Source of the DNA: Urechis unicinctus
Taxonomy: Eukaryota > Annelida > Polychaeta > Xenopneusta > Urechidae
Direction: 5' to 3'
Assembly (NCBI GenBank): GCA_034190875.2
Contig: CM067356.1
Span: 29,338,204-29,402,203 of the forward strand
DNA length: 64,000 bases
Of the stretch, positions 34,363 through 60,010 are shown in pieces. The notes under the pieces are model-generated. The model saw nothing but the letters and a program-made list of their open reading frames with translations, was not told the DNA's origin and searched no databases. The translations under genes were made by a program, and so were the position numbers. Each line of letters begins with the position of its first letter. The stretch's first letter is position 1.

Positions 34363-36339
34363 TTCACATCAACTGTCCTAATGTAGCTCGTATCCAATAT
34401 CCAACATGTCATATACCATCAGCATTCAGACCAATGAACAAGACGATATATTACATCGACGACATTCTGCAAGTGATAAATAAGGAGGGCCCACCCAGGT
34501 ACTTGGGCTTTATTGATCATAAGGACGTTTTTGTCATGAATGTTTTCATGCCTCGGTCCTCAGCAGATGAGACAAGTATTGATTGCGTCCTTTTGAACAG
34601 GTGCCATCAGTTGTTGTCGCGGGATTAGACAGTAATCGGGGTGCACTGGTGCTGGGCACAAGCTGTGCCAAATAGGCATGTTTCTTGTAAGATATCCTGG
34701 AGGGAATACAACAGTAACAATTATTTTAACAAAGTGCGTTGTTTGTCGAAAAGCACGGTTGCTTTTGCGAAATTTCAATAATATAAAAATATGTTTCCTT
34801 TAAGAGAGAAAATGCAATCAAGCGAACAGTGCAGTGGTTACAGAATGAATACCTTGAAGAAGACTCTTCAATTCGTGTTTCAAAATCCATTACTCCCCGG
34901 TTACCAAGGGACGTTCTATGAGGTTTTGCAAGGGCTCATTTAGCAATATCGAAGACCCATTCCTTCCGGGTTTACTTCCTGTGTCGTACTCGTTCACTAC
35001 AGCTATATCCCAAAATCAAACAACAACGGAAGTAGCAACTTCCTGTGCGATTCTTAGAAAACCGTTGTGAGGATTTGTATCAAGGTCTGCTTTGTTTTTA
35101 TTCCACTCAACCTTGCAAATGTAGTAGCAAAACTTCAACAACTTCCTCACAATGTTCTTACAGCAACAAAATCCACAAGTGAATAAATTCATAAGCCACT
35201 TATGAATAGGCCTAGTTTCTGAATTTTGTATTATTAATTTTAAAATGAAGCCATAAACAAGTTGATGAACATCCCCATTTATTTTTCGGTTTCTGCTACG
35301 CAGCAAGCAGCGGCCTCAGCACAAAACAGTCATATCATGGATCAGTTGATGTGTTAATGGCAGTTATTAAACCCCACAGGCTACACTTTTGCGTCGTGAA
35401 TAACGTTCTTATTGATCAGGTTGCATTTTCATGGTCAGGGGTTTTGAAAATACAAAAGCCCTGCGCGGCTATTCGGCTGTGACATCGGTCCCGGGAATCG
35501 TCCCGACAATGGCGCGTCTAAAGACGAAAAATTCGTGGTCTGTTGCGCATTCGATTGCATGAAATATGCCAATTGAATAAAAATGCATTTGAAGAAACTG
35601 ATCTGCCGTTACTAGCCGATATAGATACCGACAGCGACAAACAGAGACGGATGCGCAATATTCTGTTTGCTACAAACTCAACAAACAGCATATTAAAATA
35701 TCTCAGCAGTTACGTCATGAGGAAATGGAACCTTCGACCACAGTACCGATATATTTCTACTGATCCCTCATTTCGTCGAATCAGTATCAATGCCAACTAA
35801 CAAGAAAGTCCAAGACTAGATTGTGAAGAGAATCATCTTTCTAGGAGAACAGCATACTCATTTTCCCTTTTGTCTTTTGCGTAATTGTTCGTAAATCATA
35901 TTGAACTTTTTACAGTAATACATAATTTAGGATCAAGAAATATTAGGCCAAACATGTGCCTTTCAGTTAATGAATCAGACAGGTTCTTAGTTTGTTGTAC
36001 ACAACCTCGCAAGTAATGCAAAACTGTCAATCACCGCTTTTCTTCAACCCTCACTTGGTTGCGCTGGCGTGTCTAGCTAATTGACGAGAGCAGACATGGT
36101 CTTCCGTTCTGCTTCGTTTAACTCCATTGACGCTTCGGTCTGTGACATGTTTGCTCGCATGGCTTTTGTCATCACCAAGCGCTCATGAGAAAGAGACGCC
36201 CACCATCATATGCAGTACTTAATGTGTCATACAACATATACACCGACTAGTTAATGTCAAACTATTCTTAATATAACGTCGATCATGAAACGACATATAT
36301 TTGATAGATGAATTTAAGATTAAAAGTGAAAAAAACTAA
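34363..36339. other. Intergenic, no gene recognised
   Basis: Upstream region of the PLAT gene. ORFs at 34320–34628 (+), 35016–35306 (−) and 35543–35800 (+, 85 aa) show no motif I recognise; the last has fairly coding-like composition but no support. Confidence 0.35.
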
Positions 36340-36344
36340 GTGTG

Positions 36345-36590
36345 ACCTTTAACCTGCTTCCGACGCAAAATATTTACATAATGTTGTCGAGCCTGGTTCT
36401 GTCGACTTTGAATATGTGATGAATGGAAGACACAAACGACGTTGCAGGGCCGGGGAAAAAAACGAAAATAGTTTATTCTTCCAAAGGCAGGATAACTTCT
36501 TTATTTATCAAAATGGCCGAAAAAGTGTGATATCTAATGAGGGGAGAGATGTCTCTGATTTACGGTTGGTGATCTGGCCCTACTGTGGGC
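36345..36590 (+). repeat. Dispersed repeat family R2, copy 1
   Basis: About 200 bases match 58225–58430 in inverted orientation, with strong blocks at 36383–36435 (GTCGAGC.TGGTTCTGTCGA, GACACAAACGAC) and 36495–36580 (AACTTCTTTATT, GGTTGGTGATCT). Non-coding; likely a short mobile element. Confidence 0.75.
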
Positions 36591-38759
36591 GTGTGCCCAC
36601 TCCCTTTTATTGCGTTACTTTTGGAGACTAGTTAAATGGAGAGGGGGAGAGAGATATGAAAGTGGGAGATAGGGTGAGAGAGTCCCCTCCTCAAACAGGG
36701 CTAGTTTCACCACGTATCGTACGCGGAGGTACCAATGTAATGGGCATGATCTAGGCATACATATAAGTCAAATCTGATGCCCCCAACAACATTCACCCTC
36801 ATCAACACCCAGCCCAAAGTCACCAGTAGATAGAATAAGACTTCCCTGCTGTCAAATGGAATGTGATTATTATTCCTTCTTTATCTCACTTGAAAAGTTA
36901 TTTTCTCCAACTTAGCGCATGCAATTTTTGAACAATTTGAAATCGGTAGGTTTTGTGAGAACATCTTACAGATGTTGTGAGTAATAAAAAGATGTGCACA
37001 ATAAGCATGACTAATGAGGGTAATTATTCAATATAATCACCTGATGTTCTTTATCGCAATATAAATGTGAAAACACATCTGCAGAATGGTGCATGTCCGG
37101 AATTGATTGGTCTTTATTACGAAGCCTTCGTTCAGCGCTAAGATATTCCAGCCACATAGGAGGCTACATTTTAATGATGTGTTTTTCTCGATGAAAATGA
37201 TTTACCTCGAGTAACAGTTCCAAATGTGCATTGTATTGTGCTCTGTTTATCCAACACCATTAGGAAAGGAAAAATGATTGACAATACTTTTTAATGGTGT
37301 ATGTCGATGTATGATGCATCGTTTTGCCCTAGTCAGTATTATACACTGGGTCCTGAGCCATAAGTACCAAAAATGGTACTTACCACATACAATGTTTTCT
37401 TGTCTAATCGGAATAAAACTTAAGCCTCAATCGTCCGACTTTCTCAGATCAGTTGGTGTGATTTGTCCGACTTACTCAGAGACCGACTTACTCGGAACTA
37501 CCCTAACGGGCTCATGCCCTAGCTTACAGACAGTAAAAGTGGGTCACGTGACCACTTCAAAACAAACCACTAATATAAAAGTTATTACAATCGAATAAGT
37601 TTACAAAACACATTAAATAGTGAAACACATCAAGAAAGCCACCAAAGAACATTTGCCATAGGAAAAAAACCGATAAAATGCAGGTACAGCTACAAAACGG
37701 CCACCCCATTATGACAAAACCCGTGGGCGTCACACTATATATTATTCTCATTCTTTAAGATGTTGTGTTAACTGACGATGTCCGAGAATATACCCTAATA
37801 GTTATTCTCATTACAAGAACCAGTTCAGCAGTTATTGAGATAAAAAAATCTTTTTTTAAGGTTGGATGTGAATAAATCGTACATTGAACTCGCTGATTCA
37901 TTATCTGTAAACTATCTATATCAGAGACACGATACATTTATCATCACCAGAACAAGGCCACGACAATACCATGGGATAGCTGTTATGAACCAAATGGAGC
38001 TTGTGCTCCCCCTTGGTTCTCGAAGATGGCATTGCCAATGTAGAAAATTCGATGATAAGACCTTACCTCCAATTTAATAAACAATCAGTATTATGTATCG
38101 CATTAGAGTCTCAGGAATCGCAACATAATCGCCTAAAATGTGCGAGGCGATTAACTTTTTCGACTTAATTCAAATATGGCGGCGAGATTGCGCAACGTAA
38201 GTCGGATTGTAACGGACTTGTTATATGCTGGATAAAGGAGAGGAAAATGTAACTAGGTCGGAAAGTTATAAGGTAAAAATCTAGTATAAACTGACTCACC
38301 TGTCAAATGTATTATCAGGCAGATGATGGTATGATAAAAACTTTCGCGTGGTTGTTTTCGACAACTTAATGCAAGAGACCGGCTGTTGACAACCACCAGA
38401 ATTCGGAGTGGAATTTCGCCGAAAAGTTAGAAATTAATCGAATATCAAGTGTTCGCCCGGAGATTTGTTTTTTTAAAAAGCATATTCATTAAATTCAGTC
38501 AATACCCTCACCGTTGGTGGCTTTAAATTGTTTTATGTACGTATTTTTAACGTGATAAGTGATGATCAGTTAAGCATGCTTGTCAATCTACCGATAAAAA
38601 TGGGTTTTCCTGTTTGACCAACAAGGGAGTACCCGAACGGCTGTTGGTCTGTTGGGCTAGCATGGGATGTTTTTATAACCTGGTTAATTGACTCACATAG
38701 CATGATGTGATACTTTTTGCTGATTAAGTGTGGTATAACACCAATATTGCACCTTTACT
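36591..38759. other. Intergenic, nothing recognised
   Basis: Mixed AT-rich sequence with short ORFs only (for example 37278–37598 + and 37557–37751 −). No motif, splice-consistent exon pair or element end was recognised. Confidence 0.35.
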
Positions 38760-39764
38760 TGTGATATTATCTGTTATTATTTGCATCTTTTACCGATATT
38801 ATCTGTTGTTACTTGCATGTTTTACCGATATTATCTGTTGTTACTTGCATGTTTAACCGATATTATGTGTTGTTACTTGCATGTTTTACCGATATTATCT
38901 GTTGTTACTTGCTTGCATGTTTACCGATATCTGTTGTTACTTGCATGTTTTACCGATATTATCTGTTGTTACTTGCATGTTTTACCGATATTATCTGTTG
39001 TTACTTGCATGTTTTACCGATATTATCTGTTGCTACTTGCATGTTTTACCGATATTATCTTGCATGTTGTTTACTTTACTTGCATGTTTTTTACCGATAT
39101 TATCTGTTATTATTACTTGCATGTTTTACTTTATCTGTTGTTTTGCACCGATATTATCTGTTGTTACTTGCATGTTTTACCGATGTTTTTATACGATATT
39201 ATCTGTTATTATATTACTTGCATGTTTATACCGATGTTATCTGTTGTTACTTGCATGTTTTACCGATATTATCTGTTGTGCATGTTTTACTTTATCTGTT
39301 GCATGTTTTACCGTTGTTATTGCATGTTTTACCGATATTATCTGTTGTTACTTGCATGTTTTACCGATATTATCTGTTGTTACTTGCATGTTTTACCGAT
39401 ATTATCTGTTGTTACTTGCATGTTTTACCGATATTATCTGTTATTATATTACTTGCATGTTTTACCGATGTTATCTGTTGTTACTTGCATGTTTTACCGA
39501 TATTATCTGTTGTTACTTGCATGTTTTACCGATATTATCTGTTATTATATTACTTGCATGTTTTACCGATGTTATCTGTTGTTACTTGCATGTTTTACCG
39601 ATATTATCTGTTGTTACTTGCATGTTTTACCGATGTTATCTGTTGTTACTTGCATGTTTTACCGATATTATCTGTTGTTACTTGCATGTTTTACCGATAT
39701 TATCTGTTGTTACTTGCATGTTTTACCGATATTATCTGTTGTTACTTGCATGTTTTACCGCTTA
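38760..39764 (+). repeat. 32-bp minisatellite array (about 30 copies)
   Basis: Tandem copies of a 32-base unit containing TTACTTGCATGTTTTACCG and ATATTATCTGTTG, with scattered truncated units at about 39050–39330 and nearly perfect copies at both ends. Because 32 is not a multiple of three and the unit lacks stops, all three + frames stay open for over 300 codons and give the same cyclic peptide. These long ORFs are not taken as genes. Confidence 0.97.
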
Positions 39765-41306
39765 TGAGATCCGACGGCCTCCGTCCTTACAGGTGTTACG
39801 TTACGATTGAGCCCTTAAAAGCGGTATCTTATTATGATTATCACTAATGTTGTTATAATAATCCCTGATACCTGAACAGACGTCACAGCCTTTGGATGCT
39901 CCCGCTACATGTCGCTTCACTTTCATTTGCAAATATTAGTCATCACACGTTAACCAATGACCAGAGTTCATTCATCCTGCAAGTTTGAGCTCTAACACAA
40001 AACTGCGCTGCGACAAGTCGTTGTTGCTGCGATGTTGACGACCGGCAGCTGTAAACCTTCCGAACTAAAATAAATCTTATCGTAGTTTTAAATTCCCCAA
40101 ATTCTTTGCATCAGGTTTTTTCGATATTTCCTTGTGTTTTCCGAAAGTCATTCACATTACACATTGTTTCGTGAACCAGCGAAACCCTACCATCAGTTTA
40201 TGTATACCAGACAATTTTTAATTCAGTATCACCGTGAATTAATTCTGTATTTTAGGATACCACATCGGTTGCTAGTTATGACTATAACCAATCGTCATTT
40301 AAGTACATTTTATTGCTGAACAAATGCTTGTCATGTGTCCAATATAATATAGATAGGAACATGCCTAGGTTAACCACAGTATACCACACAGTTATAACAT
40401 GTGTACTTCCTCAAATCTATTTCTATAACATTTCATAATGCTGCTTAATTATTCGTTTTTTTACACATCCGTTTTCAATAATATTTACATGATTATTTTT
40501 TAGACATGATATCCTACAATTGTATACATGATAAAGGCACATTCAACTCAACATCTAATACACGACTGATTGTACATTACGGAAGCAATCTACACAGCAA
40601 TTTTAAAGCTCGCATGTCGTTCAATTTGTAGAAATATAAGAAAGAGCCTAGGAAATGCGATATTCTTGTATAGTTTCATCGAGAGACTTTTAGTCTCGTT
40701 CGTTTGCTGCCAATAATGACCTAACAAATGGTCAATTTTCAATGTGTCACAAGAAAAAGATCGAATAATCTTTAACACAAAAACTGAAACCGATTATTGT
40801 GATCCAAAAGCCAAGATAAAAGCTGTAAAATCAGTGACTGCGCCGACTACTGCTTGCGCTGAAATCAATTAATCATATTGAAACAGGGTAACATAGTATT
40901 AATATATCAATAGGTGCAGACAATGTGCCACTGGTATCATCAATCACTGAATAACATGGATAGAATCAAGGGGTTATCAAACCTTTCAGCTTTAAAGGGA
41001 GCAAAATGACAGCTGTCTTTTCTCTACTAACAATGCCCAAGGAAATATCCTTCGGCAACCAACATCAGTGAGACGGGTGACAACACTGACAAACTATATT
41101 CTTTCACACATTTTGGACCGTACGTTCAGCCATTGTGTCAATTTGTAAAGTGCTAGATAAGTGTAAGACAATCTTTTCGAGATAACTAATCACGATATAA
41201 TCCACAGCAAAGCCCCTGTACATGCTTAATGTAAATTTTCTCATCAACAACACAAATTACCTGGTAACAAACACGGGTACTGAACAGTATTTTAACTATC
41301 ACATCA
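39765..41306. other. Intergenic, nothing recognised
   Basis: AT-rich sequence after the minisatellite. It should include the 3'UTR of the minus-strand esterase gene, but no clear AATAAA close to its stop was found. Confidence 0.35.
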
Positions 41307-54284
<12,978 letters not shown>

Positions 54285-54759
54285 TTCTTCAGCAGCTGAC
54301 TGAATCGCATGTCACCTTGCAAAAACTCTCATTTGCATTTCTTCTTTTAAGCCTTCCTAAAATCAAATCATATCCGCTAGTGAGGTAATTGGGTCTCCAC
54401 GCAGCCTGAGGAAGCGGACGAGTTGGCTGGACGATATTATGGAGGCCTCGAATGAGCTGCTGCCACAGAACGGTCCTATCTTTCCTGACAGCGCTGTGTG
54501 AAGGTGGAGAGCGCTGAGAGAGGGAGAGCCCCCACCCCCCTGACATTCCCCAGGTAGAACACCGCCTCCTTACGAGATAACTACTTCCGGTGAAAACTAC
54601 TACTCGTCATGATCAGCGTTCCGTTTGTGATGGGGTTAAGAGACGCTTATCCCCAAGTCACGTCTCATCGGCATCACCTGCACGCCTTCTTGTCAACCTC
54701 GTTGAGTGACTGACGGTCAATGCCTTATCACATCTATACGTTCTTTAACTACACACACC

Positions 54760-55210
54760 ACGCCTCTCTACCTTATCAAGGTGCAACACCTTTCTCTACC
54801 TTATCTAGGTCCATCACACCTCTCTACCTTATCTAGGTCCATCACGCCTATCCACATTATCTAGGTCCATCACGCCTATCCACATTATCTAGGTCCATCA
54901 CGCCTCACCACATTATCTAGGTCCATCACGCCTCACCACATTATCTAGGTCCATCACGCCTCACCACATTATCTAGGTCCATCACGCCCCTCTAACTTAT
55001 CTAGTTCCATCACGTCACTGTACATTATCTAGCTTCATCACGCCTCTCTATCTTATCTTGATTCATCACGACTCCCTACCTTATCTATCACCATCACTAG
55101 TCCTCACCACATTATCGTAGGTCGATCACTGCCTCTACCACATAATTCCATCTACTAACTGGTCATAATCACGCCTCCTCATACACCTTATCTAGGTCCA
55201 TCCACGCCTC
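54760..55210. repeat. 28-bp minisatellite array
   Basis: Copies of a unit around TATCTAGGTCCATCACGCCTC, best preserved at 54800–54990 and increasingly broken after 55080, where it grades into the next array. Confidence 0.92.
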
Positions 55211-55830
55211 AAGTCCACATAAGTCCACCTCCACTAACTCCTCCTCCTCATATAATTCCTCCTCATAAGTCCATCACGCCCCTCTCCTCCTAACTTATCT
55301 AAGTTCCATCACCACCTCCACTCACATAATTCCACCTACATTATCCTAGCTTCATCACGCCTCCTCATAATCTAATCTTATCTTAATTCATCACGACCTC
55401 CCTACCTTATCTCCACTAACTTCATCACCTCAACTCTAACTAGTCTTCATAATTCCACCTCCACTCACGTCTCGTCCACCTCCACTACATAATTCCACTG
55501 CCACTAATTCCTCCTCCTCCTCATAATTCCACCTCCACTAACTCCTCCTCATAATTTCACCTCCACTAACTCCTCCTCATAATTCCACCTCCACTAATTC
55601 CTCCTCATAATTCCACCTCCACTAATAATTCCACCTCCACTCCTCCTCATAATTCCACCTCCACTAATTCCACCTCCACCTCCACTAACTCTCCTCATCA
55701 TAATCCTCCTCTCCACTAACTCCTCCTCGTAACTCCACCTCCACTAACTCCTCCTCATAATTCCACCTCCACTCCTCCTCATAATTCCACCTCCACTAAC
55801 TCCAACAATGTTCCACCTTGAAATTCTCCG
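55211..55830. repeat. Pyrimidine-rich minisatellite array
   Basis: Irregular repeats of CTCCTCATAATTCCACCTCCACTAA with variable numbers of CTC and CCACCT triplets. The strand is very poor in G. Confidence 0.92.
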
Positions 55831-56870
55831 TTAAATCACCCTCCTTCGACTAACTGCATCACATCTTCTTCACTTCGCTAAATTCCTTCGCATTATTTGA
55901 CATCTAATTAAACTCTCGCATCGCACTACCGCCACTAACTCCCCCACGCCATTCTACTTCCAATTACTCCAAAGTATCATATAGCATGAAAATCATCATA
56001 TAATCATTAACTCCATCACATCATCTCTCCTCTTCAAACCCCGCACATCATTCCACCTCAATTAACGCTATCTTGCTCTCATACATCCCTTAACTTCATT
56101 ACATAAGCTCACCTTACATGCTCCTTGACATCTTCACACACTAGTTTACTTTGTCATTCCATTCTATTTTTACTAGCTCGTTCATATCATCCCATCTTTA
56201 CTACTTCCATCGCGTCATCAGTAACTCCATTACCTCATCAATAATTCCTAACACCTTAAATAATTCCATCGCCTCATTAATGACTCAATTACCTCATCAA
56301 TGATTCCAACACACCATAAATAATTCCACAACCTTATCTATGATCCAACACACCATAATAACTCCACCAATGATTCCAACACACCACAAATAATTCCATC
56401 ACCTCATCTATGATTCCAACACACCATAATAACTCCACCAATGATTCCAACACACCATAAATAATTCCATCACCTCATCTATGAGTCCAACACACCATAA
56501 TAACTCCACCAATGATTCCAACCCACCATAAATCAGTCAATCACCTCATCAATGATTCCGTCACACCAAACATAACTTTTACATATACTAACCCTTACTC
56601 CACAATATCCATCGACACATCTTATCTCTACTAACTCCATCACATCATTCCACCTCAACTAACTCTACCTCATCATCGTACTTTCATTAGCTCATTCACA
56701 TCATCTTACCCCAACTGCCTCCATCACAGTCCCCTATCTCTACAACTCCATCACACCATCGCTAACTACATCGGATCATCTGACATCCACTTACACCAAC
56801 ACCTCATCACAGACTCCATCATATCATCCCACCTCAGCTTACACTATTACACCATCTGATCATCATCAGC
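55831..56870. repeat. Degenerate ACTCCATCACATCA-type repeats with a 71-bp higher-order array
   Basis: Loose copies of a TAACTCCATCACATCAT motif continue through the region. At about 56350–56540 a 71-base higher-order unit made of two sub-motifs is repeated almost exactly. Confidence 0.8.
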
Positions 56871-58224
56871 GACACAGACAATGACGTCAAGTCGGTCCGC
56901 TTGCTTGGGTACGCAAAGACAATAAAAGCCCGGCAGATGCGCGAAATATTTGAAGGTATTGTGCCTTAAACAATGAGCAATAACAAACTGTTAGAATATG
57001 CCTTAAGGGAATTTTTTGGCTTAAGGCCCATCGCATGCTTCTCCTGTGTTGACAAGGGCGTTCATTTTCCAATATGGTCACCACCGGCTGTTATTTTTCA
57101 GCAGCTCAGGCTTTAGAACACCTAGGATCCTGATTCGGGTGGCTAATTATACATTGCCAAGGATAAAGAACGCAGATGTACTATTTACAACACGCTAGCA
57201 ACTACTCACTTTATATCTGTGACAAATTCAGAAAACTTAGTTAAAGTAAAACCATCAGCATAGACCTAGTAACAATATATAATCTACATTTACATTTGTA
57301 CGCTTTCAGCTGATCTGTACTGTCTTGTGCTCTACCGAGTGACTGTATTGGCATACCTCCCTGGTAGAGTTGTAAGAAAGGCCATAATATTCAAGGTGGT
57401 GAACCCTAATAAGCATAATGAGCATGGGATATAAGGTTCCCAGTGCTTGACCACTACATCGAACACCTGTGTTCTGTACCAGGAAGACACAGATGAAATG
57501 CTGAAATGTCATCTAATTCAGCTCGTGGCACGGATGGGGCGGAAAACAAGAACATATCTGAGAATCTTGTAGCATTCGGTAATATCAGTTGCCTTCCAAG
57601 TAGAGAGTAAAGACATCGAAATAGCATTCCGGTTTCACTGAGTCAAATGGCATGACTTCAGCTGTCTACAGCACAACAAAGCATAACTACAGAGAACTGA
57701 AAAGAGGAAAATGACTCGGAAAGGCGATTCAGACCAACAAGTTCACCCAGCGGTACAGTGAATAAGAACAGCATTCGACAGAGGTATGTTTCTTCGGTGG
57801 CAAATCTGAAACAGGAGATTTCAGCGAACTGAATTAACATTTAAACTTGAAATTCGTGTGAGGCAGTGTGTCCACAAATTACAGGACAAACCTCTCCAAG
57901 CCAGACTCTGTGCTGGAGACCTCAAGACCTCAAGAGGCTAAGTACGACTGGATGGTGCCTCCGGAGTGATTCGTGGTATTCCTCTGTGACAGAACTGCCA
58001 CCCAAGAACCAAACAAGATAATTTGTTTATGAAACAATATCACCAGGTATTACAGAAAACTCGCAGACTGCAATTAGCAATTAAAACATCAAGCCTGGTT
58101 GGCGCTACGCGGCACTACACGGCGCTACGCGGCGCTACACGGCGTACTGCTCTCGTCGATGTTACTTCCCAGAATGCACTGTACCGCGCTGGCTCGAAGT
58201 ATGGTAAGATGAGAAAAATAATTC
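56871..58224. other. Gene-free, nothing recognised
   Basis: Short ORFs on both strands without motifs. At 58095–58145 a small tandem repeat of GGCGCTACGC/GGCGCTACAC occurs. Confidence 0.35.
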
Positions 58225-58430
58225 GTTAGCTATAATGAGGATAGATCACCAACCATATTTAAATATCATCCTTCTCGGCTACTTTGATTAATAAAGAAGT
58301 TACCCTGTCTTAAGAAGAATAAAATATATTTCCCCGCTTTCGGCCCTATATCGTCGTTTGTGTCTTCAATTCATCACGTATTCAAAGTCGACAGAACCAA
58401 GCTCGACATCTTGATACTAATAGACTGATC
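58225..58430 (-). repeat. Dispersed repeat family R2, copy 2
   Basis: Inverted match to 36345–36590. It lies about 100 bases from R1 copy 3 in the same relative orientation. Confidence 0.75.
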
Positions 58431-58529
58431 ATATCGCCATCTTGATATTTTGTAAACATGGCGCTTCCCTTCACAACCGTTTGGAAAGAGAGAACATTTA
58501 TAGTATCCGCATAGATATATGCTCTGCAC

Positions 58530-58720
58530 TAGATCGCACTCCAAACAGATTGAATTTTCTGATTATTTCGGGGGCGTAGTCGTCTCGGCCAATAGATAGG
58601 CTCCATATATTTGACCGACGCAGAGAAACGATATGTTGTCTCAACAACCCCATGTGCTCTTGTTAATTTCATGGGAGCGTCACCTAATGACGGTCGTGTG
58701 TTTCACTCATTTGAATACTC
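58530..58720 (-). repeat. Dispersed repeat family R1, copy 3
   Basis: Reverse complement matches copies 1 and 2, including GGCCGAGACGACTACGCCCC against GGTCGAGGCGACCACGCCCC and the AAATGAGTGAAACACACG block of copy 2. Confidence 0.7.
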
Positions 58721-59239
58721 ACCGCATAGCTAGTCAGAGCGAAATTTCTTAGCGTGGTTTTAAGCTCTATTCTATAACGCTTGCTGGCCATGTACGTCTG
58801 GTTACGTCATGACAACATCGAAAACTGCCCCAAAGTCTAGATACGTCATGATAACGACATTAACCCGAAGAAAAGATAGGCGGGTCAGTGTACGCCATGA
58901 TGTATAGAACCATATTTCGGGTTCGGCGAAACAATTTAAAGGTTAATTTGGTTATTCCGTTTGATCACTAATTCAATGAAAGTTTCTTATACGTGTGATA
59001 TAATGTTATAGCGGTGCTATTCCACATACCATGATTTTTTTTCAAGTATCTTCTAAAGAGTTTTGTTCTCTCAAGTAGTGTTCAAAACATTAAGGTTTTA
59101 AATGTATTTCATATATCACGAACAAATTTTGCCAAATATATGCCTAATTTCTGCAAACGTATTCGCGAACAATATCATCGTCAATACCTTTTACAGCAAA
59201 AGCCTATTCTCCGGAGGCAGCATCTTCACCAACACCCTG

Positions 59240-60010
59240 ATCAGCGAATGTCTGCTTCAGCAGCCGCCTCACATCACAGGCCACACAGCTGCACATTCAC
59301 CTAATCACAGACACCACACGCTGCTCAGTTCACATTTACTTTATCACATACACACCCCGTACTTCTTACTTCACAATCACCTCATCACACACACCCGTAC
59401 TCCTTACCTCACATTCACCTCATCATAAACAACCCGTACTCCTTACTTCACATTCACCTCATCATAAACAACCCGTACTTCTTACTTCACATTCACCTCA
59501 TCACACACCCCGTACTTCTTTCTTCACATTCACATCATCACACACCCCGTACTCCTTACTTCACAATAACCTCATCACACACAACCCGTACTCCTTACTT
59601 CACATTCACCTCATCACACACAACCCGTACTCCTTACTTCACATTCACCTCATCACACACAACCCGTACTTCTTACTTCACATTCATCTCATCACACAAC
59701 CCGTACTTCTTACTTCACATTCACCTCATCACACACCCCGTACTTCTTACTTCACATTCACATCATCACACACAACCCGTACTTCTTACTTCACAATCAC
59801 CTCATCACACACAACCCGTACTCCTTACTTCACATTCACCTCATCACACACACCCCGTATTCCTTACTTCACATTCATCTCATCACACAACCCGTACTTC
59901 TTACTTCATAATCACCTCATCACACACACCGTACTTCTTACCTCACATTCACCTCATCATACACAACCCGTACTCCTCACTTCACATTTACCTCACGACA
60001 TACCCCCCAC
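59240..60010. repeat. 37–39-bp minisatellite array (about 19 copies)
   Basis: Tandem copies of a unit around CCCGTACTTCTTACTTCAC and ATTCACCTCATCACAC; spacing between CCCGT starts is 37–39 bases. Confidence 0.95.

Noticed and set aside
38760..39764. CRISPR-like array of 32-bp repeats
   Set aside because: Units are directly abutting with no unique spacers, and the genome is eukaryotic; it is a minisatellite. The same applies to the arrays at 54.8–56.9 and 59.2–60.0 kb.
38781..39847. Three overlapping + strand ORFs of 309–344 aa
   Set aside because: All three frames read the same 32-base minisatellite; no start context, domain or splice support.
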